Shown in pieces: positions 1 through 5,363 of a DNA stretch of 5,363 nt (its first letter is position 1; every line of letters begins with the position of its first letter). Where the stretch lies: NCBI GenBank assembly GCA_002401735.1, contig NVTX01000062.1:1-5363 (forward strand), in the 5' to 3' direction. The position numbers and the translations under genes were made by a program. The notes under the pieces were generated by a model that made no database searches, had not been told where the DNA came from, and saw only the letters and a list, made by a program, of their open reading frames with translations. The DNA is from Methylophilaceae bacterium. Lineage in GTDB: Bacteria > Pseudomonadota > Gammaproteobacteria > Burkholderiales > Methylophilaceae.

Positions 1-1650
1 CGCAAAGCATTCTTCCATCGTATGCTACCGGATTTAGTCAGCGAAATGGGCGAGGCTTATCCTGAGCTCATTTCCGAACAAAAACGCATTACTACTACGC
101 TTCAACAAGAGGAAGCACGCTTCTTTGAAACGATTGAAAATGGCATGGCCATTTTAGAAGCTGAACTTGCAAAAACCAAAGATAACTTTAATGGTGACAC
201 CGCATTCAAGCTGCATGACACTTATGGCTTCCCGCTCGATTTAACTGCGGACATATGTCGTGAACGAAACGTTACCGTCGACACGGCAGGCTTTGACGCT
301 GCGATGGCGCATCAAAAAGACCAAGCACGTGCTGCTGGCAAGTTCAAAATGGCAAGCAACTTAGAATATGATGGCATTGCGACTACCTTTCATGGCTACG
401 AAAAACTAGAGGCTAATGGAAACATTACGGCACTCTACAAAGAAGGGGTTGCTGTCGACCAGTTATCAGAAGGTGACCAAGGTGTTGTGGTCTTAGATAA
501 CACCCCGTTCTATGCCGAATCTGGCGGCCAAATTGGTGACAGCGGTGCGCTTGAAGCGGCAAACGGATTGTTTGCAGTAGACGACACACAAAAAGTCCAA
601 GCGACCGTTTTTGGCCATCACGGCACACTTAAAACTGGCACATTAAAAGTAGGCGATGCCATCGTGGCAACCGTCAACTTGCAAGCACGAACAGCCACCA
701 TGCGTAACCACTCTGCAACACACTTAATGCATAAAGCTTTGCGTGAAGTGCTCGGTGCGCATGTGCAACAAAAAGGTAGCTTAGTCGATACCGAAAAAAC
801 CCGTTTTGACTTTGTACATAATGCCCCAATGACCAACGAACAAATTCGTGAAGTAGAACGCATTGTGAACACAGAAGTATTTACCAATGCAGAAACACAA
901 GCACGTGTAATGGATATTGAGTCAGCTAAAGACACTGGTGCATTAATGTTGTTTGGTGAAAAATACGGGGATGAAGTCCGCGTGTTAGATATCGGGTCAT
1001 CGTGTGAGCTTTGTGGTGGTACGCATGTGGAACGGACAGGGGATATTGGCTTGTTTAGCATCGTAGCAGAGGGCGGTGTCGCTGCTGGCGTACGCCGTGT
1101 AGAAGCCGTTACTGCCGCAAATGCGCTTCGCTACATGCAAAGCATGGAAACAACATTAGGCGGCATTGCAGGCACGTTAAAAGTATTGCCTACCGAAGTG
1201 CCGACGAGAGTTAATAGCTTACTAGATCAATTAAAACGTCTTGAGCGTGAATTAGCCTCAACGAAAGGTAAGCTAGCATCCTCACAAGGAGATGATTTAG
1301 CGACACAAGCAACAGACATATCTGGTGTAAAAGTATTGGCTGCCACATTGGATGGTGCCGATGCCAACACGCTGCGCGAAACAATGGATAAACTCAAAGA
1401 CAAACTAAAATCAGCTGCTATTGTACTTGCCTCCGTTAACGGACAAAAAGTAAGCATCGCTGCTGGCGTAACAAGCGACTTAATTGCTAAACTGAAGGCG
1501 GGTGAGTTAGTGAATCACGTTGCCTCTCAAGTTGGCGGCAAAGGTGGCGGCAAACCGGACATGGCAATGGCTGGCGGCTCAGATGCTAGTAAACTACCAG
1601 AAGCACTAGACAGTGTTGAAGACTGGGTGAAACAGAAAATTCAAGATTAA
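1..1650 (+). CDS. alaS: Alanyl-tRNA synthetase, C-terminal part (5' end outside window)
   Basis: AlaRS charges tRNA-Ala with alanine in the cytoplasm and edits mischarged Ser/Gly-tRNA-Ala. The reading frame is open from base 1 (first residues RKAFFHRML), so the ATG at 22 is an internal Met and not the start. The window holds 549 residues; compared with about 875 in E. coli, roughly 330 N-terminal residues (most of the class II catalytic core) are missing. Seen in order: the end of the catalytic/tRNA-recognition region ([13 protein letters not shown], about residue 71-83), a beta-barrel segment ([19 protein letters not shown]), the editing-domain zinc site HSATH (residues 237-241) with CELCGGTH (335-342) supplying the Cys and His ligands, a coiled-coil linker (about 395-430), and the C-Ala domain with its glycine-rich GGKGGGKPD (512-520). 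The stop is TAA at 1648-1650. All editing-site residues I can check are present. lysC follows 45 bases downstream with no visible terminator between, so co-transcription is likely. Identity is essentially certain. Confidence 0.98.
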   Translation, partial: RKAFFHRMLPDLVSEMGEAYPELISEQKRITTTLQQEEARFFETIENGMAILEAELAKTKDNFNGDTAFKLHDTYGFPLDLTADICRERNVTVDTAGFDAAMAHQKDQARAAGKFKMASNLEYDGIATTFHGYEKLEANGNITALYKEGVAVDQLSEGDQGVVVLDNTPFYAESGGQIGDSGALEAANGLFAVDDTQKVQATVFGHHGTLKTGTLKVGDAIVATVNLQARTATMRNHSATHLMHKALREVLGAHVQQKGSLVDTEKTRFDFVHNAPMTNEQIREVERIVNTEVFTNAETQARVMDIESAKDTGALMLFGEKYGDEVRVLDIGSSCELCGGTHVERTGDIGLFSIVAEGGVAAGVRRVEAVTAANALRYMQSMETTLGGIAGTLKVLPTEVPTRVNSLLDQLKRLERELASTKGKLASSQGDDLATQATDISGVKVLAATLDGADANTLRETMDKLKDKLKSAAIVLASVNGQKVSIAAGVTSDLIAKLKAGELVNHVASQVGGKGGGKPDMAMAGGSDASKLPEALDSVEDWVKQKIQD

Positions 1651-1695
1651 CCTTATAAAAAGAACCTTTAAAGAATTGAACCAAAGCATAAAATC

Positions 1696-2931
1696 ATGGC
1701 ATTAATTGTACAAAAATATGGTGGTACGTCTGTTGCAAATGCAGAACGTATTCGCAGTCTCGCTAGCAGAGTTGGCCGCTTCAAAAAAATGGGGCACCAA
1801 ATTGTGGTGGTCGTGTCTGCCATGTCAGGCGAGACCAACCGGCTCATTGGCTTAGCGAAAGAAATCACGCTAGACCCAGACCCTCGTGAGCTCGATGTAA
1901 TTGTGTCTACCGGTGAGCAAGTCACCATAGGCATGACGTGCCTCGCGTTGCAAGAACTTGGTTTAAAAGCAAAAAGTTACACCGGTTCACAAGTAAGAAT
2001 TTTAACGAATGACTCACATGGCAAAGCCCGCATTATCGACATTGATGGCCAAAACATGCAAAAAGACTTAGATGATGGCTATGTCGTAGTAGTTGCAGGC
2101 TTCCAAGGCTGTGATGCAAATGGCAATATCACCACGCTTGGTCGTGGTGGTTCTGATATTACTGGCGTTGCCTTAGCTGCCGCACTAAAAGCAGATGAAT
2201 GCCAAATTTACACTGATGTTGATGGGGTCTATACAACAGACCCTCGCGTGGTACCAGAAGCAAGACGCTTAGAAAAAATTACATTTGAAGAAATGTTAGA
2301 GCTTGCTTCACAAGGCAGTAAAGTATTACAAACACGTTCTGTCGAGTTTGCAGGGAAATATAAAGTTAAATTACGTGTGCTTTCTAGCTTTACCGATGAA
2401 GGCGAAGGCACACTCATTACATTCGAAGAAGATAGCAAGGATGAAAACATGGAAGAACCACTAATCTCTGGCATCGCATTTAACCGCGATGAGGCTAAAG
2501 TTACCGTCCTCGGTGTGCCAGATACCCCAGGTATTGCTTACCAAATTTTAGGCCCAATCGCAGATGCCAATATTGATGTTGATATGATTATTCAAAATCA
2601 AGGCGCCGATGACACGACAGATTTTACATTCACGGTGCACAAGAATGAAATGGACAAGGCGCTTGATATTATCCGTAAGCAAGTCCAACCAAACATTCAT
2701 GCACGTGAAATAAGTGGAGATGATAATATTGCCAAAGTATCTGTCGTTGGTGTTGGTATGCGTTCACACGTGGGCATCGCAAGCCAAATGTTTCGTACTC
2801 TTTCAGAAGAAGGCATCAACATTCAAATGATTTCTACTAGTGAAATTAAAGTGGCTGTTGTCATTGATGAGAAGTACATGGAACTCGCAGTCCGCGTGTT
2901 GCACAAAGCATTTGAGTTAGAAACAGCCTAA
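1696..2931 (+). CDS. lysC: Aspartate kinase (aspartokinase), feedback-regulated monofunctional type
   Basis: It phosphorylates L-aspartate with ATP to L-4-aspartyl phosphate, the first step of the pathway to lysine, methionine, threonine and diaminopimelate. The protein has 411 residues, normal for the monofunctional Pseudomonas/Corynebacterium type, with no homoserine dehydrogenase fusion. The kinase domain shows KYGGTS (7-12), SAMSGETN (41-48), STGEQ (71-75), TLGRGGSD (147-154) and TDVDGVYTTDPR (173-184). Two C-terminal ACT domains (about 266-335 and 346-410) bind the inhibitors. The segments VLGVPDTPG, IIQNQ, TTDFTFT and STSEIK match those of lysine-plus-threonine-inhibited enzymes, so concerted inhibition is inferred. 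The start at ATG 1696 gives the canonical MALIVQKYGG N-terminus. Its own Shine-Dalgarno is weak (only A/G-rich bases, no GGAG-like core), which suits translation in an alaS-lysC transcript. An internal start at Met252 probably yields a beta subunit (separate entry). Confidence 0.97.
   Translation: MALIVQKYGGTSVANAERIRSLASRVGRFKKMGHQIVVVVSAMSGETNRLIGLAKEITLDPDPRELDVIVSTGEQVTIGMTCLALQELGLKAKSYTGSQVRILTNDSHGKARIIDIDGQNMQKDLDDGYVVVVAGFQGCDANGNITTLGRGGSDITGVALAAALKADECQIYTDVDGVYTTDPRVVPEARRLEKITFEEMLELASQGSKVLQTRSVEFAGKYKVKLRVLSSFTDEGEGTLITFEEDSKDENMEEPLISGIAFNRDEAKVTVLGVPDTPGIAYQILGPIADANIDVDMIIQNQGADDTTDFTFTVHKNEMDKALDIIRKQVQPNIHAREISGDDNIAKVSVVGVGMRSHVGIASQMFRTLSEEGINIQMISTSEIKVAVVIDEKYMELAVRVLHKAFELETA
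2437..2451 (+). promoter_or_regulatory. Internal ribosome binding site and start codon for a putative LysC beta subunit
   Basis: Inside lysC, AAGGA (2437-2441) lies 7 bases before an in-frame ATG (2449-2451, Met252). Starting there gives a 160-residue protein ending at 2931 that contains just the two ACT domains. Aspartokinases of the Corynebacterium and Bacillus AKII type are alpha2beta2 enzymes whose beta subunit is made from such an internal start. The residues here (MEEPLISGIA) resemble the beginning of the Corynebacterium beta chain (MEEAVLTGVA, from memory). The signal is better than that of the full-length start. Use of this start is inferred, not shown. Confidence 0.55.
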
Positions 2932-2958
2932 ATTTGCTGATTGATTCGATTTTTTTCA

Positions 2959-2987
2959 TTGATTTTCATGCGGGTTTCGCGTAACAT
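2959..2987 (+). promoter_or_regulatory. Probable sigma70 promoter of tRNA-Ser
   Basis: A -35 box TTGATT (2959-2964) and a -10 box TAACAT (2982-2987) are separated by 17 bases. A T-rich stretch lies just upstream (about 2950-2956) and a GC-rich discriminator (CGCGCCC, 2988-2994) just downstream. This places a start near 2994-2996 and gives a 5' leader of about 27 bases before the mature tRNA. A GC-rich discriminator after the -10 box is typical of stringently controlled stable-RNA promoters. No other strong promoter is visible between lysC and the tRNA. Confidence 0.6.
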
Positions 2988-3021
2988 CGCGCCCTTGCAG
3001 CGGTAGAAAAAGTTTTAAAAC

Positions 3022-3114
3022 GGAGAGCTGGCCGAGTGGTCGAAGGCACTTCCCTGCTAAGGAAGCATACGGGGTCAACCTGTATCGAGGGTTCGAATCC
3101 CTCGCTCTCCGCCA
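3022..3114 (+). tRNA. tRNA-Ser, anticodon GCU
   Basis: This 93-base class II tRNA includes an encoded CCA (3112-3114). The acceptor stem GGAGAGC (3022-3028) pairs perfectly with GCTCTCC (3104-3110), and the discriminator base is G (3111). The anticodon stem CTTCC/GGAAG (3049-3053/3061-3065) encloses the loop CTGCTAA with anticodon GCT (3056-3058), which reads AGC/AGU serine codons. A long variable arm (about 3066-3086) is characteristic of tRNA-Ser. The T stem GAGGG/CCCTC (3087-3091/3099-3103) encloses TTCGAAT. The gene looks intact. Its last 19 bases plus the next base occur again at 3342-3361, which marks the 3' end as a possible integration or recombination site. Neighbours alaS and lysC match the context of this tRNA in many proteobacteria. 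Confidence 0.98.
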
Positions 3115-3341
3115 TATCAATCGACTTAGCGCTCCGCGCTTAGCGAGATTGGGGACGCCCCTCGCGGATGTAAGAAGCGAGCACCCCTTGTGGGTGCTCT
3201 TTTTGTTTGTTGAGTGTGAGTAGTTGAGAACACTCTCCGGGTTCGACTAACAGAGCACCGCTCTGTTGGACGCTGAGTCTCCGAAGCGGTCTTGAGGCAA
3301 AGCCGAAAGATGGAAGTTTCACCCAAAGTGAAACTGAACAC
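3096..3341 (+). repeat. Tandem repeat unit 1 (246 bp), beginning in the tRNA-Ser 3' end
   Basis: This unit starts with the last bases of tRNA-Ser (AATCCCTCGCTCTCCGCCAT, 3096-3115) and ends where the same 20-mer recurs at 3342. An 18-base identical run (GTGTGAGTAGTTGAGAAC) at 3214-3231 and 3460-3477 shows the same 246-base offset, so the two units are colinear. Over the shared part identity is roughly two thirds by eye. The unit carries several hairpins: AGCGC/GCGCT (3128-3132/3136-3140), the terminator at 3179-3204, AACAGAGC/GCTCTGTT (3249-3256/3260-3267) and AGTTTCAC/GTGAAACT (3315-3322/3328-3335). I see no credible protein gene. It may be a remnant of an element inserted at the tRNA, or a decayed duplication of the tRNA-plus-spacer region. 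Confidence 0.75.
3179..3204 (+). terminator. Rho-independent terminator after tRNA-Ser
   Basis: GAGCACCC (3179-3186) pairs perfectly with GGGTGCTC (3192-3199) across the 5-base loop CTTGT and is followed by TTTTT (3200-3204) and more T-rich sequence. It lies 65 bases after the tRNA CCA and would end the tRNA-Ser transcript, including any read-through from alaS-lysC. Confidence 0.88.
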
Positions 3342-3546
3342 AATCCCTCGCTCTCCGCCATCACAACTGACTAGCGCAAGGCGCTTAGCGAAGTTGGAGA
3401 TGCCCTTTACGGGCAAATAAAAAAGCACCTAAATATAAAGTGCTTTTTTATTGTGTAGCGTGTGAGTAGTTGAGAACGCTCTTCGAGTTCAACTAGCAAA
3501 GCACTGCTCTGTAGAGCGCTAAGTTTACGAAGTAACCTTAAGGAAA
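3342..3546 (+). repeat. Tandem repeat unit 2 with a detached tRNA-Ser 3' end
   Basis: This is a second, diverged copy of the 3096-3341 unit. It opens with an exact 20-base copy of the tRNA-Ser tail (3342-3361), including the CCA and the following T, but no tRNA body precedes it, so no second tRNA can be made. The hairpin AGCGC/GCGCT recurs at 3373-3377/3381-3385 with a different loop, and the terminator position is occupied by a different stem (3416-3452). Clear similarity fades near 3546. A short match (TGAGGC-CAAAGCC) may carry it to about 3575, already inside the GGDEF remnant. The last third of unit 1, with its AGTTTCAC hairpin, is not seen in this copy. Confidence 0.7.
3416..3452. terminator. 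Bidirectional rho-independent terminator
   Basis: A 13-bp stem (3416-3428/3440-3452) is built from AAATAAAAAAGCAC and its complement around an 11-base loop. The A-run on the left arm and the T-run on the right arm let it work on either strand. On the plus strand it backs up the tRNA terminator. On the minus strand it is the first good terminator downstream of the diguanylate cyclase and its GGDEF remnant. The last base quoted on the left, C3428, pairs with G3440. Confidence 0.83.
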
Positions 3547-3557
3547 CTAGGCTGGCT

Positions 3558-3939
3558 CTATGAGGCCAAAGCCTCAGGATAACGATAACTACTTTCACCA
3601 CTTCCTTTTGCAAGGTACATGGCTCTATCCGCTTGTTTTATTAGCGTAACTGAGCTTTCTGTGTGTTGTGGATAGACAGCAATACCAATGCTCACTGACA
3701 CGTCACATTTTCCGTCCAATGATACAAATGCGACACCCATCACCTTCATTATTTTTTCTGCTATTTTATTGATATCGGATTCATCACTAATGTCGGGCAA
3801 AATCAAAATAAATTCATCCCCCCCCCATCCGCGCGACAACATCCGTATCTCTCACGCACTCAGACAGCCTAACGGCAACTTCCTTAAGTAGTTCATCTCC
3901 GGCTTGATGCCCCATCAAATCATCATGATAAAAGCGGAC
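3558..3939 (-). pseudogene. Truncated, frameshifted GGDEF (diguanylate cyclase) remnant
   Basis: Read on the minus strand, the fragment begins after an in-frame stop (TAG at 3942-3940). It encodes DDLMGHQAGDELLKEVAV, then the inhibitory-site motif RDTD and VVARMGG. The frame then breaks in a run of nine G (C9 at 3818-3826 on the plus strand). With eight G the frame would run straight on as MGGDEF. Downstream the other frame continues through the end of the domain (SIGIAVYP, IKQADRAMYLAK, SSYRYPEALAS) to TAG at 3560-3558. The front third of the domain is gone, including the metal-binding DxD and the guanine-binding Asn, so even without the frameshift it could not be an active cyclase. It is closely similar to the GGDEF domain of the intact neighbour upstream. 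The last five codons and stop of the intact gene overlap the first bases of the remnant. It is either a decayed tandem paralogue or a partial duplication. An ATG at 3842 in the downstream frame has no support as a true start. Confidence 0.85.
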
Positions 3940-5363
3940 CTAACGGTAAGCTTATCGGGTAACAGTAACTGTTTTTACCTTTTTCTTTTGCAAGATACAT
4001 CGCTCTATCCGCTTGTTTAATAAGTGAAAGTGCGCTTTCTGCATGTTTAGGGTAGATGGCAATGCCAATACTCCCCGTGACTTTACACTTCCCTTCTAAT
4101 GATACGAACGCTGTACCCATAATTTTCATCACTTTATCCGCGACGACATTGACATCTGCTTCATCACTAATGTCAGGCAGAATAATCAGAAACTCATCCC
4201 CGCCCATCCGAGAAACAACATCCGTATCTCTTACACACTCAGACAATCTAGCAGCAACTTCTTTAAGCAGCCGATCTCCTGTTTCGTGCCCCATTAAATC
4301 ATTGACTGCCTTGAAGTTATCTAAATCAAGAAACATGACGGCTAAACTTTTATGCCTAGCTTTGGATTCTTTAAATAAAGCATCTAAATAATCCATTGCG
4401 AATAACCGAGAGTTTGAGCCGGTAAGCGTGTCATGCTCAGTCATATAATTTAATTTCTTTTGTAACTTTATTTTCTCAATGGCATTTTCTTTAAAAACAA
4501 CTAAGGCTTTTGCCATCCCACCGACTTCATCTTGGCGCTCCGCTACTGAAATGTTGGTATCAAGCTCATTTCTGGCCAACTTATCCATCATATTAGTCAT
4601 TGCAACAATAGGCTGCGCAATGTCTAATGCTAAAAAGTAGCCAATAAAGCAAATAACCATCGCACTAATCAGGCTACTCATAAATAAGAAACTACCCATC
4701 TTATAAACTGGCTTCAGCGTTTCTGCTTCATCAATCTCAGCAATAACAGCCCAACGTACCCCTAAAAAGTCTATTGGCCCATACGCTGAAAATACAGAAA
4801 TACCGCGATAATCTTGAACCACATGAACATCAGACTCGCCTTTTAACGCACTATGCACCGATGATGTATCAACTTTCGTAACAAGGATGCTTCTCCCCGC
4901 ATAAAACCTCGAATCACTGCGCATTAAGAGATCAGACCCAACCAAGTAAGTCTCCCCTGACTCACCCATACCCGCCGTCACCTGCATCACATTGTTAAGC
5001 CGATCAATCGGCATTTGAAACACTAATGCACCAATATAATTTTTATGCTCATCGTAAACTGGGGATCCAATAAAGCTGGCAGGGTCATTATTGCTAGGCT
5101 CATACGCCGAGAAATCAGTAAATATATGCTTGCCAGCGATTGGGTTCTTGTTAATGGTATTAAACACTTTTGCAAGATCCGTATTCCGCCATTGCCCATT
5201 AATCATATTAGTCGCAAAATCTCGCTCTTTAATAACGGAGTAAACTAAGTTTCCTTCACGGTCAAACAAAAATAAATCGTAATAAGATCGAAGGGTTACT
5301 AAATTCCGAAATGCCGGATGATAAATACCATGTAGTTCACTGTACTCGGAGCCGTCACTACTC
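3923..5363 (-). CDS. Membrane diguanylate cyclase: Cache-type sensor, HAMP, GGDEF (N-terminus outside window)
   Basis: It is predicted to make c-di-GMP from two GTP at the inner membrane in response to a periplasmic signal. The frame stays open to the window edge, so the N-terminus lies beyond it; the TTG at 5269 sits within the conserved stretch YYDLFLFDREGNLVYSV and is not the start. Of 479 visible residues, 1-215 form a Cache-like periplasmic domain of the kind seen in many chemotaxis receptors (YHPAFRNL, GETYLVGSDLLMRSDSRF). A TM helix follows (about 222-246), then HAMP (about 247-295, ending DEVGGMAKALVVFKENA), a short coiled coil, and GGDEF (about 309-470). Active-site features are present: DLDNFK (346-351), Asn354 and Asp363 for guanine, and GGDEF (387-391). 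The inhibitory site RDTD (378-381) lies five residues before GGDEF, so product inhibition is expected. The usual LTGLxNR reads LTGSNSR, a mild deviation. No EAL domain is present. The stop is TGA at 3925-3923, within the start of the GGDEF remnant, so the C-terminal tail (ISLPLGPLLS) may be new. Confidence 0.94.
   Translation of the reverse strand, partial: SSDGSEYSELHGIYHPAFRNLVTLRSYYDLFLFDREGNLVYSVIKERDFATNMINGQWRNTDLAKVFNTINKNPIAGKHIFTDFSAYEPSNNDPASFIGSPVYDEHKNYIGALVFQMPIDRLNNVMQVTAGMGESGETYLVGSDLLMRSDSRFYAGRSILVTKVDTSSVHSALKGESDVHVVQDYRGISVFSAYGPIDFLGVRWAVIAEIDEAETLKPVYKMGSFLFMSSLISAMVICFIGYFLALDIAQPIVAMTNMMDKLARNELDTNISVAERQDEVGGMAKALVVFKENAIEKIKLQKKLNYMTEHDTLTGSNSRLFAMDYLDALFKESKARHKSLAVMFLDLDNFKAVNDLMGHETGDRLLKEVAARLSECVRDTDVVSRMGGDEFLIILPDISDEADVNVVADKVMKIMGTAFVSLEGKCKVTGSIGIAIYPKHAESALSLIKQADRAMYLAKEKGKNSYCYPISLPLGPLLS

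Noticed and set aside
618..1061. 147-residue open frame on the minus strand inside alaS
   Set aside because: It overlaps the strongly conserved editing domain of alaS on the other strand, has no recognisable domain, and is explained by codon bias of the real gene.
1651..1695. TATAAA (1654-1659) between alaS and lysC as a possible lysC promoter
   Set aside because: No acceptable -35 box lies 16-18 bases upstream. The short gap without a terminator fits co-transcription better.
2932..2960. Terminator directly after lysC
   Set aside because: There is a T-run at 2950-2956 but no convincing stem before it. It fits better as the A/T-rich upstream part of the tRNA promoter.
3342..3361. Second tRNA-Ser gene
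   Set aside because: Only the 3' T-stem strand, acceptor strand and CCA are present. No anticodon arm, D arm or 5' acceptor strand lies upstream.
3126..3428. Minus-strand open frames of 74-100 residues over the repeat region
   Set aside because: They run across hairpins, a terminator and the tRNA 3' tail copy, show no domain, and the two repeat copies differ without a coding-like substitution pattern.
3096..3560. CRISPR-like array
   Set aside because: There are only two units, 246 bases apart and diverged internally, with no short regular repeats or spacers.
4056..4391. 111-residue plus-strand frame inside the diguanylate cyclase gene
   Set aside because: It is the complement of the conserved GGDEF domain. 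A similar shadow frame appears opposite the GGDEF remnant at 3688-3891, which follows from shared sequence and not from a gene.

Overview
This 5.4 kb window reads as a housekeeping block of a proteobacterial chromosome, followed by a degenerate tRNA-downstream region and a c-di-GMP signalling gene on the opposite strand. Protein style (AlaRS, aspartokinase), a GC content that looks moderate, and the order alaS-lysC-tRNA-Ser(GCU) fit a betaproteobacterium. A moderate-GC methylotroph of the Methylophilaceae (Methylotenera-like) is my best guess. This is inference from resemblance, not a database result.

Left half, plus strand: the C-terminal two thirds of alaS (1-1650, cut by the window edge) is followed after 45 bases by complete lysC (1696-2931), a lysine/threonine-type aspartokinase. 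Inside lysC, a strong Shine-Dalgarno sequence precedes Met252 and probably starts a separate regulatory beta subunit. About 90 bases after lysC comes tRNA-Ser(GCU) (3022-3114), which has its own stable-RNA-type promoter. There is no room for csrA, which sits in this slot in many gammaproteobacteria.

Middle (3115-3557): no credible gene. It holds two diverged tandem copies of a unit about 246 bp long. Each copy begins with the last 20 bases of the tRNA locus, so a detached tRNA-Ser 3' end lies at 3342-3361. Both copies are rich in hairpins and each holds a terminator-like stem. The second of these stems has A- and T-runs on both sides and can stop transcription from both directions.

Right half, minus strand: a membrane-bound diguanylate cyclase (3923 to beyond 5363, N-terminus outside the window) with a periplasmic Cache-type sensor, TM helix, HAMP and a GGDEF domain with intact active and inhibitory sites. 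Directly downstream lies a broken second GGDEF copy (3558-3939). It lacks the front of the domain and is frameshifted in a run of nine C (nine G on the coding strand). The diguanylate cyclase and the alaS-lysC-tRNA block converge on the terminator near 3416-3452.

I see no clear new multi-gene system. The points most worth checking are the tRNA-tailed tandem repeat, the tandem GGDEF pseudogene with its poly-G tract, and the internal start in lysC.
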